From NCBI GenBank assembly GCA_036250195.1, contig JAVHZZ010000003.1, forward strand, positions 331,251,694-331,315,693: a stretch of DNA of 64,000 nucleotides. The letters run 5' to 3'. The stretch comes from Mixophyes australis (lineage: Eukaryota; Chordata; Amphibia; Anura; Limnodynastidae). A program made the position numbers and the translations under genes. How positions within the stretch are numbered: the stretch's first letter is position 1; every line of letters begins with the position of its first letter. Below, piece after piece: positions 33,751-43,740 of this stretch. Below the pieces are notes generated by a model. It searched no databases. It was not told the origin of the DNA and saw only the letters and a program-made list of their open reading frames with translations.

Positions 33751-34509
33751 TATATATGTGAGGAAGTGCACAAGGGAAGACTGCAACACAGGATATACAC
33801 AGGCACCTTATACACGATCCACAGTAATATGCACAATATAGATATATATATATATAAATGACTGAGCAGGTCTGCAATCTAGGAAGTCTCTTGAAGTAGT
33901 CCAGCACAATGATAACACAGTCAATGATAGCAATAGACTCAGCGGATAGCAGACTCCAGAGAGAACCAAACACAGTCCAGCAAGATATGCAATACACAGC
34001 ACAGTCAATGAGAAGTATGCATACCGTGGTTCAGCAGTAGCAGTCAGATGGGAATGCAGCGGTACCTGAGCGGCTGGAGACCGACTGGATAGGAAGTCCC
34101 TGGATAGGTGAGGCAGCGGTCTAGCAGGTGCAGAGCACAGGTGAGTAGACCAACAGGGACACAAATCCACAGGAGTCAGCAACACGTGGAACTGGACTCA
34201 GAAGGGACCCAGGAGAATGGAGATGATCCAGCAGAGGGTAGTAGATGAAATACAAATCCAATGCTGTCAGGAGGGTAGAGACCAGTGGGACACGTGAAGG
34301 CGTGGAGAGCGGATCAGCAGGAGATGGACGATAGCGCTGACCACAGCAGCAGGACTCAGCGGCACACGGAGGTAACCAGTAGCAACCACAGGAACCAACA
34401 GCGATGGGACACCGGAGTGCAGCGCAGGCCAGGAGCTGTTGATCACGAAGTGTAGCAGATAGTAATGCAAGCGGCAGTCTCGAGGAAGATACAACAGAGA
34501 TGAGGTAAG

Positions 34510-35135
34510 TCTGCAGTGCACAGGGCAGCGGATAGGAATCAGCTGGCAGTCACGATGATGAACACAGGCGAGTTGCAAGCAGAAGACTGTAGTGCACGGA
34601 GGCAGTGGATAGTAATCAGCTGGCAGTCACGATGATGAACACAGGCGAGTTACCAGCAGGAGACTGTAGTGCACGGAGGCAGCGGATAGGAATCAGCTGG
34701 CAGTCACGATGATGAACACAGGCGAGTTGCAAGCAGGAGACTGTAGTGCACGGAGGCAGCGGATAGGAATCAGCAAACAGACTTGATGAGAAGCAGGTGA
34801 GTGAAGTAAAAGCTGGAGTGCACGGAGGCAGCGGATAGCAATGAGCAAACAGTCACATTGAAATAAAATAACGTTGAAGTGGTTTAGAAGACTGTAGTGC
34901 ACGGAGGCAGCGGATAGGAATCAGCAAACAGTCACGATGATACAGTTGATGGTAGAAGTGGTATGGGAACCACAGTAGTAGAAGTGGTTTAGAAGACTGT
35001 AGTGCACGGAGGCAGCGGATAGGAATCAGCAAACAGTCACGATGATACAGTTGATGGTAGAAGTGGTATGGGAACCACAGTAGTAGAAGTGGTTTGGAAA
35101 CCACAGGGATAGAAGTGGTTTGGAAACCACAGGAA
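34510..35135. repeat. Tandem repeats in the gypsy LTR, array 2 (also at +4330)
   Basis: Multiple units of about 70-115 bp share GACTGTAGTGCACGGAGGCA, GCGGATAGGAATCAGC and CAGTCACGATGATGA. Towards 35,100 shorter units, GTAGAAGTGGTTTGGAAACC-like, follow. The second copy is at 38840-39465. Confidence 0.85.
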
Positions 35136-35320
35136 TCAGCAGCGCTGAATACACGAGGAATACAGGAACACCTTCAGAGACTCATGGGGAATGAGACTCC
35201 AAGATCAGGCCACGTGGTGTTGACCACAGGTGCTTAATATAGGGAGTGTTGCCTGATCTGCCAATTGAGTTAAAGGGGTATACACTGAAGTATAGAAAAG
35301 GGCTGCACATGCGCAGACCC

Positions 35321-37591
35321 TCAGGATGGCGGACGGCCACGGTTCCTAAATGTCCGGGAAGAGGCACTCACGGTCCGGTGAGTGACAGTACCCCCCCTTT
35401 TAAAGGTGGGCACAGAACGCCTGGAACCGGGCTTGTCCGGATTTTTGGAGTAAAACTTCTTCAAAAGGGCAGGAGCATTAAGATCTTCAGCTTTGATCCA
35501 AGAGCGCTCCTCAGGACCAAAGCCCTTCCAATGAACGAGGAAGTGGAGGACTCCTCGCGAAATTTTTGCGTCTAGTACCTCGGTAATCTCGAAATCCTCC
35601 TCCTGATGGACTTGAACTGGCTGGGGAGCTGAGGGAGGAGTTGAGAAACGGTTGATAATAAGAGGTTTGAGCAAGGATACATGGAAGGCATTAGAAATCC
35701 GAAGATTCTTAGGAAGAAGGAGTTTCACACATACTGGATTGATAACTTGAATGATCCTATATGGACCAATAAAACGAGGGGCGAATTTCATGGATGGAAC
35801 CTTCAAACGAATATTTTTTGTGGATAACCAGACACGATCTCCAATTTTTAGTGGTGGAATAGCCCGCCTCTTCTTATCAGCGAAAGATTTATATTTGACA
35901 GATGTCTTCTTTAAACAGGTTCTGACCTGAGACCAGATATTTTTAAAGGTCTGACAAACAGTTTCCACCGCAGGAACTTGGGTGGGCGGGAGGGCAGGAA
36001 ATTCCGGAAAAGACGGATGGTGACCGTGAACCACCAGCACTTGACTTTTTGAAGATGACTCCTGAGATCCATCTTCAACGTCCGATGACGTCATGAACGC
36101 CCGATGAGGAGGAAGGCGTTCAGACTGAACTTTATCACACAGATCCGTAGATGAAGGATCTTGTGGAGGAGGACCTGGTGGAATAGACGAATGCTGTCTT
36201 TTGAATGAAACCACTTGGGAGAGACAACGATGATGACATTCAGTTCCCCAAGATGTAACTCGAGGAGTGCGCCAGTCAATCTGGGGAGAGTGACACTGAA
36301 GCCATGGAAGGCCTAAGACAATCGGACTTGTCGTAACAGGAAGGATCAAAAACGATATTTCTTCATGATGCAGGGCACCAATCTGAAGGGTTACTGGAGA
36401 CGTACTCTGGGTGATGAGACCGTTGATGAGACGTGATCCATCTATAGCCGTCACAGTAATGGGTGTTTTTAAGGTAATCACTGGTAGAGACCATTGATTT
36501 ACTAATGATTTGGAAATAAAATTTCCTGCTGCTCCGGAATCAATCAATGCCTGTGACTCAAAGGTTTTGGTAGCACAGGAAATCGTAACGTCAAAGGCGC
36601 AGACTTTAGATTTCATGGAAGATGGAGAGGACTCCAGGAACCCTAACCTTATCTCCCCAGTATTGGTTAGAGCCCGGCATCTCCTGGGACAAGAATTGAG
36701 CATATGCGTAGAATCGGCACAATAGATACAAAGTCTATTCTTTATTCTTCGGTCCCTCTCCTCTAAAGTTAATTTGGAGCGACCTATCTCCATGGGTATC
36801 ACCGGAGATGAAGCTGGGTGAAATTGAGGATTTGAGAGAGGAGGTGTTTTAACCGAAGTTGTTTTCTCAGGTTCTCTTTCACGAAACCTCAGGTCTACCC
36901 GATGGCAAAGAGAGATCAAATCTTCTAAAGAGGAGGGTAGTTCTTGTGAAGTCAGTGCGTTTTTAATTTTATCGGAAAGCCCCTGCCAGAAGGCGGCAAC
37001 TAGTGCTTCAGTGTTCCACTGAAGTTCAGAGGCTAAGATCCTAAATCGAATGACGTACTGAGCCACAGTGCGAGATCCTTGGCGAAGACGGAGAATGCTG
37101 GATGCAGCGGAAATGACACGACCTGGTTCATCGAATACACTTCGGAACGTGGAAATAAACTCGGCACTATCCTGTAACAATGGATCGTTTCTTTCCCACA
37201 GAGGGGAAGCCCATGCGAGAGCTTGTCCAGAAAACAATGAAATAAGATAGGCCACTCTGGAACGATGGGTAGAAAAATTTTGAGGTTGGAGCTCAAAATG
37301 AACTGAGCATTGAGTAAGAAAACCCCTACAAGTTTTGGGGTCTCCATCGTATTTTGACGGAGTAGGCAGGTGAAGCGTGGAAGCTGTAAACACCTGGGAT
37401 GGCACTGGGGAAACGGAGGAAGGCACAGGAGCATCAACAGTAGTTGTGGCATCTTGTACAGACGGTCTTTGGGAGGCTAAGGCCTGGTAACACCGCAGTA
37501 AATGCCGTTGGCGAACTTCCTGTTGCTCAATACGAGTAACCAGATGCCGCAGCATCTCTTTGGCTGTAGGTTCCGAATCTGGGTCTGTCAT
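35321..37591 (-). CDS. Gag-protease joined in frame to integrase C-terminus and chromodomain
   Basis: 756 codons with no interruption. In order: coiled N-terminus; Gag capsid region (about 70-235, LPTPSKYDGDPKTCRGFLTQ, FSGQALAWASPLW); CCHC zinc knuckle C288-X2-C-X4-H-X4-C301; aspartic protease (LIDSGAAGNFIS, Asp351; ILPV..IVLGLPWL near 416-431); a linker (490-523); then the integrase GPF/Y region (HPSFPE at 525, IGDRVWLSTKNIRLKVPSMK, FAPRFIGPY near 603-611, NAFHVSLLKPL); and a chromodomain (about 667-712, EITEVLDAKISRG, FLVHWKGFGPEERSWI). RT, RNase H and the integrase zinc/DDE core are absent. The join lies between an LPPHR motif that normally precedes RT and the HPSFPE motif near the integrase end. 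The start ATG is 13 nt after the LTR. The product could assemble and bind chromatin but needs polymerase and integrase in trans. Confidence 0.93.
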   Translation of the reverse strand: MTDPDSEPTAKEMLRHLVTRIEQQEVRQRHLLRCYQALASQRPSVQDATTTVDAPVPSSVSPVPSQVFTASTLHLPTPSKYDGDPKTCRGFLTQCSVHFELQPQNFSTHRSRVAYLISLFSGQALAWASPLWERNDPLLQDSAEFISTFRSVFDEPGRVISAASSILRLRQGSRTVAQYVIRFRILASELQWNTEALVAAFWQGLSDKIKNALTSQELPSSLEDLISLCHRVDLRFREREPEKTTSVKTPPLSNPQFHPASSPVIPMEIGRSKLTLEERDRRIKNRLCIYCADSTHMLNSCPRRCRALTNTGEIRLGFLESSPSSMKSKVCAFDVTISCATKTFESQALIDSGAAGNFISKSLVNQWSLPVITLKTPITVTAIDGSRLINGLITQSTSPVTLQIGALHHEEISFLILPVTTSPIVLGLPWLQCHSPQIDWRTPRVTSWGTECHHRCLSQVVSFKRQHSSIPPGPPPQDPSSTDLCDKVQSERLPPHRAFMTSSDVEDGSQESSSKSQVLVVHGHHPSFPEFPALPPTQVPAVETVCQTFKNIWSQVRTCLKKTSVKYKSFADKKRRAIPPLKIGDRVWLSTKNIRLKVPSMKFAPRFIGPYRIIQVINPVCVKLLLPKNLRISNAFHVSLLKPLIINRFSTPPSAPQPVQVHQEEDFEITEVLDAKISRGVLHFLVHWKGFGPEERSWIKAEDLNAPALLKKFYSKNPDKPGSRRSVPTFKRGGTVTHRTVSASSRTFRNRGRPPS
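35388..35401 (-). promoter_or_regulatory. Polypurine tract
   Basis: AAAAGGGGGGGTAC on the minus strand lies directly before the 3' LTR. It is inside the coding frame, where it encodes part of FKRGGT. Confidence 0.85.
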
Positions 37592-37602
37592 GGCCTGATC
37601 TT
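37591..37602 (-). promoter_or_regulatory. Presumed self-priming primer-binding site
   Basis: AAGATCAGGCCA begins 2 nt after the 5' LTR and overlaps the first base of the ORF start codon. There is no TGG-type tRNA-binding site here. The sequence is fully complementary to 39531-39542. Confidence 0.65.
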
Positions 37603-39530
37603 ACTGTCACGGGCACTAGGAGTCTTTACCCAGGGATCACCAGATGGTAGGTTTACCAGAGCAATGTAGATGGTAATAGCGTACTCTGGTAGCTGGGTGA
37701 TCACGGAACATGAAATGATGGCCGATGAGATGCTCAGGAAAGTCTATGACTAGCAACACTGGTAATAATGAGGTAATAATACACAAGGAACTGTATGGAC
37801 AAGGAACGTGAAGGTAGTCAGTGGTCTGCGATAGCAAGTTGTACCACTGCTATAGTGAGGAGGAATGTCCAACAGAAACAAGGAGGTGATGAGAGTCAGC
37901 GGTCTGCGGGTAGCAAGTTGTACCGCTGTCTGAGTGAAGGAATGGAATCCAAGTGGAGGTATCCGGGTAGTCAGTGGTCTGCGGTAGCAAGTTGTACCAC
38001 TGCTATGTGAGAGGATAATGGAACAGGTGATACCGGAAACAGGGATCAGTGGTCTGACATCAGCAAGTTGTACCACTGAATATATATGTGAGGAAGTGCA
38101 CAAGGGAAGACTGCAACACAGGATATACACAGGCACCTTATACACGATCCACAGTAATATGCACAATATAGATATATATATATATAAATGACTGAGCAGG
38201 TCTGCAATCTAGGAAGTCTCTTGAAGTAGTCCAGCACAATGATAACACAGTCAATGATAGCAATAGACTCAGCGGATAGCAGACTCCAGAGAGAACCAAA
38301 CACAGTCCAGCAAGATATGCAATACACAGCACAGTCAATGAGAAGTATGCATACCGTGGTTCAGCAGTAGCAGTCAGATGGGAATGCAGCGGTACCTGAG
38401 CGGCTGGAGACCGACTGGATAGGAAGTCCCTGGATAGGTGAGGCAGCGGTCTAGCAGGTGCAGAGCACAGGTGAGTAGACCAACAGGGACACGAATCCAC
38501 AGGAGTCAGCAACACGTGGAACTGGACTCAGAAGGGACCCAGGAGAATGGAGATGATCCAGCAGAGGGTAGTAGATGAAATACAAATCCAATGCTGTCAG
38601 GAGGGTAGAGACCAGTGGGACACGTGAAGGCGTGGAGAGCGGATCAGCAGGAGATGGACGATAGCGCTGACCACAGCAGCAGGACTCAGCGGCACACGGA
38701 GGTAACCAGTAGCAACCACAGGAACCAACAGCGATGGGACACCGGAGTGCAGCGCAGGCCAGGAGCTGTTGATCACGAAGTGTAGCAGATAGTAATGCAA
38801 GCGGCAGTCTCGAGGAAGATACAACAGAGATGAGGTAAGTCTGCAGTGCACAGGGCAGCGGATAGGAATCAGCTGGCAGTCACGATGATGAACACAGGCG
38901 AGTTGCAAGCAGAAGACTGTAGTGCACGGAGGCAGTGGATAGTAATCAGCTGGCAGTCACGATGATGAACACAGGCGAGTTACCAGCAGGAGACTGTAGT
39001 GCACGGAGGCAGCGGATAGGAATCAGCTGGCAGTCACGATGATGAACACAGGCGAGTTGCAAGCAGGAGACTGTAGTGCACGGAGGCAGCGGATAGGAAT
39101 CAGCAAACAGACTTGATGAGAAGCAGGTGAGTGAAGTAAAAGCTGGAGTGCACGGAGGCAGCGGATAGCAATGAGCAAACAGTCACATTGAAATAAAATA
39201 ACGTTGAAGTGGTTTAGAAGACTGTAGTGCACGGAGGCAGCGGATAGGAATCAGCAAACAGTCACGATGATACAGTTGATGGTAGAAGTGGTATGGGAAC
39301 CACAGTAGTAGAAGTGGTTTAGAAGACTGTAGTGCACGGAGGCAGCGGATAGGAATCAGCAAACAGTCACGATGATACAGTTGATGGTAGAAGTGGTATG
39401 GGAACCACAGTAGTAGAAGTGGTTTGGAAACCACAGGGATAGAAGTGGTTTGGAAACCACAGGAATCAGCAGCGCTGAATACACGAGGAATACAGGAACA
39501 CCTTCAGAGACTCATGGGGAATGAGACTCC

Positions 39531-39542
39531 AAGATCAGGCCA
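39531..39542 (-). promoter_or_regulatory. Predicted transcript 5' end, self-primer sequence
   Basis: TGGCCTGATCTT on the minus strand is the perfect 12-nt complement of the presumed primer-binding site at 37591-37602. It sits at the right distance from the TATA-like element to be the first bases of the RNA. This matches the Tf1/sushi self-priming arrangement. Confidence 0.65.
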
Positions 39543-39564
39543 CGTGGTGTTGACCACAGGTGCT

Positions 39565-39571
39565 TAATATA
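39565..39571 (-). promoter_or_regulatory. Predicted TATA box of the gypsy promoter
   Basis: TATATTA on the minus strand begins 26 nt upstream of TGGCCTGATCTT, the proposed transcript 5' end. No other TATA-like element is as well placed. Confidence 0.6.
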
Positions 39572-39717
39572 GGGAGTGTTGCCTGATCTGCCAATTGAGT
39601 TAAAGGGGTATACACTGAAGTATAGAAAAGGGCTGCACATGCGCAGACCCTCAGGATGGCGGACGGCCACGGTTCCTAAATGTCCGGGAAGAGGCACTCA
39701 CGGTCCGGTGAGTGACA

Positions 39718-39722
39718 CGTAC
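39718..39722. repeat. Target duplication CGTAC, right
   Basis: Matches 33270-33274 exactly. Confidence 0.93.
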
Positions 39723-40814
39723 TTTCAGTTCAACTGTCAACTGTCAACTGTCATTCCCACTGTGTCTTCCTCAGCCTCTAGTAACCCCTTGTAGCCCTGC
39801 ATTTTAAAAGCATTTATGCACTTCCTCTGTGCTGTTCAACAGGGTTTTTGGGGCACCACAGACACCTGAAACCTGATTGCTTCATTCAGTTTGGTTCTTC
39901 CTGCCAGTGTTTCCTGTCTCCAGCTATGCATAAACTCAGAATCTCCAGACACTGTATACGTTACTTATTCTTTGCTCTACAGTAGGGCTTCACAGTTATT
40001 ATTGGACTCTGAACATTTGCATCAGCCTTGTTACAAGAGACTTTAGTTACTACCTTGCATCAGAAATATCTTTAGTATTCTGCTTCATATTTTGCATTTC
40101 CTCAGACTTATCAGTCTTATTACTGCTTGATTTCTGTGCTACCTTGTGCCTTATTATCAGACCAGCACAACCTCAGAGATTGTGTTCATTTCCTGTATGC
40201 TTATTACCTCTTCAATAAACTCCATATTGTTTGTTACTACAAAAAACCTTGTTACTCCTCTGATTTTCAAACATTAAGCCACTCCTGATTAGCTGGTTGC
40301 ATATTGAACCCTCGCAAAGATTATACTTCATTTATTAGCAATGTGTCTTTATTATCTCCCGTTACTGCTGTTAATTTGGATTTCTTATTTATCATTTCTA
40401 TTTTGACTACTGCAGAAAAGTAGATTCTCATTGGATTTATTTATTGGAAAGTGGTAAGCGGCAGAAGTGGGTTGCTTGTATTTTCATTAAAATTTTGTAT
40501 GTAAAATGTGACTTTCACATTATTAGTAAAACTGTCAAGACACTATTCTCTTGTGTATAAGGCACATCATTACATTAAATGTGTACAAGTTGCTTAAGTA
40601 TGTACATTTGTACGTCAGATGCATGCCTGACATAGAAGTACTGCTGTGTTTTGAGTTGTATGCTTCTTTAGATACGTGCTATTCAACAAAAACACAGACC
40701 ACCATTTTTTACGCTGTTAATTTAGCAGAAAAGAGGATAAATGGGATATGTGAGGGTAAGTTTGGTGGGGCATAGAACCGTTATTACTAACAATGAGATG
40801 GATTCCAACTAGGG
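39723..40814. other. Possible LTR-like sequence, then unassigned DNA
   Basis: 39,723-40,270 has CTG/TTC-rich text and an AATAAA near 40213, like the R region of a gypsy LTR, but I cannot define its ends. The remainder shows nothing I can support. Confidence 0.25.
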
Positions 40815-41060
40815 CCCTATCTGTGTGGAGTGTGCATATTGTCCCCGGTTCTGTGTAGATTTCCTCCGAGTGCTATGGTTTCCTCCCACAGTCCAAAAAC
40901 ATACTGACTTATGACAAAATTGACCCTAGTGTGTGTGTGTGTGTAATAAAGGAATTTAGATTGTAAACTCCAATGGGTCAGGGACTGATGTGAATGACTA
41001 CATATTTACAGTGCTGTGTACTTTTAATGAGGCTTGTCTTATACCTCATTGGCACTACAT
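40815..41060 (+). mobile_element. Old SINE fragment
   Basis: TGTGTGGAGTGTGCATATTG, GGTTTCCTCCCACAGTCC and AAAAACATACTGACTTATGA match, in reverse orientation, the bodies of the SINE copies at 26165 and 26903. The tRNA-like head is missing. It is more diverged than those copies. Confidence 0.7.
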
Positions 41061-43567
41061 ATATAAAATATAATAGATAATATATTAAAATAATAAAATT
41101 GCTAGTTTTCCAGAGTAGGGGGACATAAATAGGTTAGAATTGGGTTAGAAAATCTATAGGTCTGTAGTATTTCCAACACTTTTATACTCAACATGCACCA
41201 AATTTTTGTGTGTACGTTTGGGGCACAAAATGCGCCAAACTATAAATTAAGCCCAATAGGTTCATTCAATACATTTTAATATGCGGCTAATGTGGTGTAC
41301 AGGCAAAAAAATGACTTTGAACATGCATTGTTTTGATGGTAAGAAAATGCCGGTTTGCACATACCATAATTGACAAGCCAGCTACTATTAACTCCAGTTT
41401 TCCTGAATCTATGAGCGCAGGCTAGCAGAGGAGACATGATTTAAGTTTCCTCTGCTTTTGCCTAGCGTGCCTGTTAGTTAGTCTGTGTCACAATGCCACT
41501 TCATCTCTCATTCTAATACAGAAGTGTCATACGCATTATTTTTCACACAGAATTCAGCTTAAAAGCTGGAGTTCATAGTCACACCAGTTTTGAAGCCACT
41601 GGGTTCCTAGATACCTACCAAGACATATGGCTTTGTGGAACAAGATGGCTGCATTTGCGCTAGAGCAGAAGTTTGCACAAGCTGAGTTGAAGAGTGAATC
41701 ACAGTGAGTAGTGCTGTACCTAGTTTTGGAGAGCAGTGTAGGAATGGCAGCAGCGAGATTACTGAAATTAGTTAAGGGGGTGGAGAGTGTGAAATTTTAG
41801 GCACCTTCCTTGCTGTGCTGATCGATACATGGTTATTTCTACTATGCAAATGGACTTGAACATTGCACCAGCTCAGAGCTGTGGGTCTTTGGGTCTCATT
41901 TTATACTTTAAATGGGACTTGTCTTACACCTCCATGTTGCACTTGGCAGTGAAGTGCATTTTAAGGAAAACTCTGACCATTCTAACATAATGCTTCAAAC
42001 ACACAGAATTGTTGCATGTAATACAGAAATGGTCATTCAAACTCATGATTACTTTATACCATAAATGAGGCTAAAGCAGTTTTTTTTTAGAAAAACAAAT
42101 ATGTTTATTTTATTAAAAGTGGGTGGTAGAAGATTGGACTTTGACATTGACTTTGACATTCATGCACACCGAAGGGGTTAATTTATTAAGCAGTAGGTAT
42201 GAATAGCCACCAATTAACAATGCTGCAGACAATATCAATATCAATATTGGTCGGAGAATGAACAAATGTCAGTAAGTATGTATGTGTACAGATCCACTAT
42301 TTTTTGGACTATCAGTGTCAAATCATATTGATTAGGCTCTGGGAATGTATGGTAAAATGCCTAAAAATGTTGATGAAAATTTCACTTCAATAAAAGGATC
42401 AAACATAAACCTTTTGAAGTTCAATTTAATTGAAGATTCTTTATAGTTTAGTGGAGATAACACTTTTGTGGTCAACATCATGCAGCCTATCAATCGGCTA
42501 GGAACCTGATGAATTGATAGGCTGTGGTCTTATGAATATTGGTTGAGGCCAAGAAATGGCTGCCTCGACTGTGAGTATGTACAATTTAACATCACAGACA
42601 GGGTGAGCAGCTATTGACCTTGGAAGAGTCTATAGACACTCTACAATCATAATATAATGATTATAGTCTATAATCACAAGTGTTTTCCCATACTAGCCTC
42701 TTATGATTGACTGGTGCTTGGTAAACCAGTTAGGAGTGGCTGAGAGTGAAGCATTGTCTGTGTCAATAAGAACACAGACATTCACCCCAGTGACTCTCAG
42801 TGGGGCAGTCACATAATGCTTTAGGCTCTTTTATTTTTTGTCCCACAGAGTTACAACTTTCATATTGGACTATAAAGAGACAGAATAAAGAGGAAATAAG
42901 ATTTTAATTTACAATTATATAGAGACCAAATGCATTACTGTGAGTCTTTTAATTTTATAATAAAAATCTTAACCATTGTGTGCCAGCTTATTATTTGCTT
43001 ATTTATACTATATTAGTATACCGAGGAGGCAAAGTTGGTGGTGCTGTTTATGGAGTTTTAGGACTGTCGTGGTTGTTTTTGAAAGATAAGATTAGACATT
43101 AGTCATCATTAGCAAATTCTTCCTTGCGCCAACAGACAGCTTGATCCGGGGAAAAAGTTGATAATGATGAATATCGTGTTTTTGCTTCAGATGCATCTCT
43201 ATACCAGCTATAAGTTGGTAGTGATGATCTGGCATATCTTTGCTCGAGAACCATCTACATGCTAGATTTTAAGTTAGACATATCTTAATATATCATATAA
43301 CTGAAAATACAGCCATAAAATTACTCAAAATACTAAGTTTGTATATTTATATTTGTAGTTTAAAGAGAAGTAAGTCCCATGTTAAAGAAATATTAATTGC
43401 TAGTTTTGGTACCCATCTGAAAAAGGTCACCTTGTGGTGGCAGGCGGGCATCCACAGTTTGATCAAAATGTGCACTAAGGATGTCCAGTTTATTAATAAG
43501 ATATATTGTATTTTAGTGCAGAGTTTAACATATGTCTGTCTTCAATCATGTAGAAATGTGGTCTTAG
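41061..43567. other. Unassigned intergenic DNA
   Basis: No gene that I can support. Short palindromic stretches occur but no defined element. Confidence 0.45.
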
Positions 43568-43740
43568 GGGTATCTCTAGTAAACTGCGGGTTTGAAAAAG
43601 TGGACATGTTGCCTATAGCAACCAATCAGATGCTAGCTGTCATTTTGTAGAATGTAATAAATAAATGATAACTAGAAGCTGATTGGTTGCTATGGGCAAC
43701 ATCTCCACTTTTTCAAACCCGCAGTTTAGTAAATATACCC
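43568..43740. mobile_element. Long-TIR MITE, 173 bp
   Basis: Nearly the whole element is an inverted repeat: GGGTATCTCTAGTAAACTGC...GGTTTG with CAAACC...GCAGTTTAGTAAATATACCC. The inner arms read AACCAATCAGATGCTAGCT / AGAAGCTGATTGGTTGCTA. It is the same family as 55868-56044 and 26511-26620. Confidence 0.85.

Larger units (their letters stand above)
33275..35387 (-). repeat. Gypsy 3' LTR
   Basis: Runs TGTCACGGGC...GAGTGACA on the plus strand. It contains a TATA-like element at 35235-35241 (minus strand) and several tandem arrays. The last 21 codons of the element ORF and its stop lie inside this LTR. Confidence 0.95.
33275..39717 (-). mobile_element. Young non-autonomous Ty3/gypsy chromodomain element
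   Basis: Two 2,113-bp LTRs (33275-35387, 37605-39717) flank a 2,217-bp interior with one long ORF. The 5-bp target duplication CGTAC lies at 33270-33274 and 39718-39722. The LTRs differ at one position that I could find (A at 34163, G at 38493). The interior has Gag, protease and the integrase C-terminus with chromodomain, but no RT, RNase H or integrase core. It should therefore depend on a full-length relative. The near identity of the LTRs means insertion was very recent. Confidence 0.95.
37605..39717 (-). repeat. Gypsy 5' LTR
   Basis: Copy of 33275-35387 at an offset of 4,330 bp. It drives the element: TATATTA at 39571-39565 on the minus strand, predicted transcript start near 39542. That leaves a U3 of only about 175 bp and an R-U5 of about 1.9 kb. 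Confidence 0.95.

Noticed and set aside
33420..35104. LTR open frames (up to 138 codons), duplicated at +4330
   Set aside because: They are exact duplicates because the LTRs are duplicates, and they read repeat units rather than protein-like sequence.
34510..35135. Regular repeat units resembling a CRISPR array
   Set aside because: Unit length varies, units abut without unique spacers, and the block is in both LTRs of a eukaryotic retrotransposon.
33275..39717. Possibility that the two 2.1-kb repeats are an assembly duplication
   Set aside because: The perfect CGTAC target duplication, polypurine tract, primer-binding site and Gag ORF between them are what a real LTR element would show.
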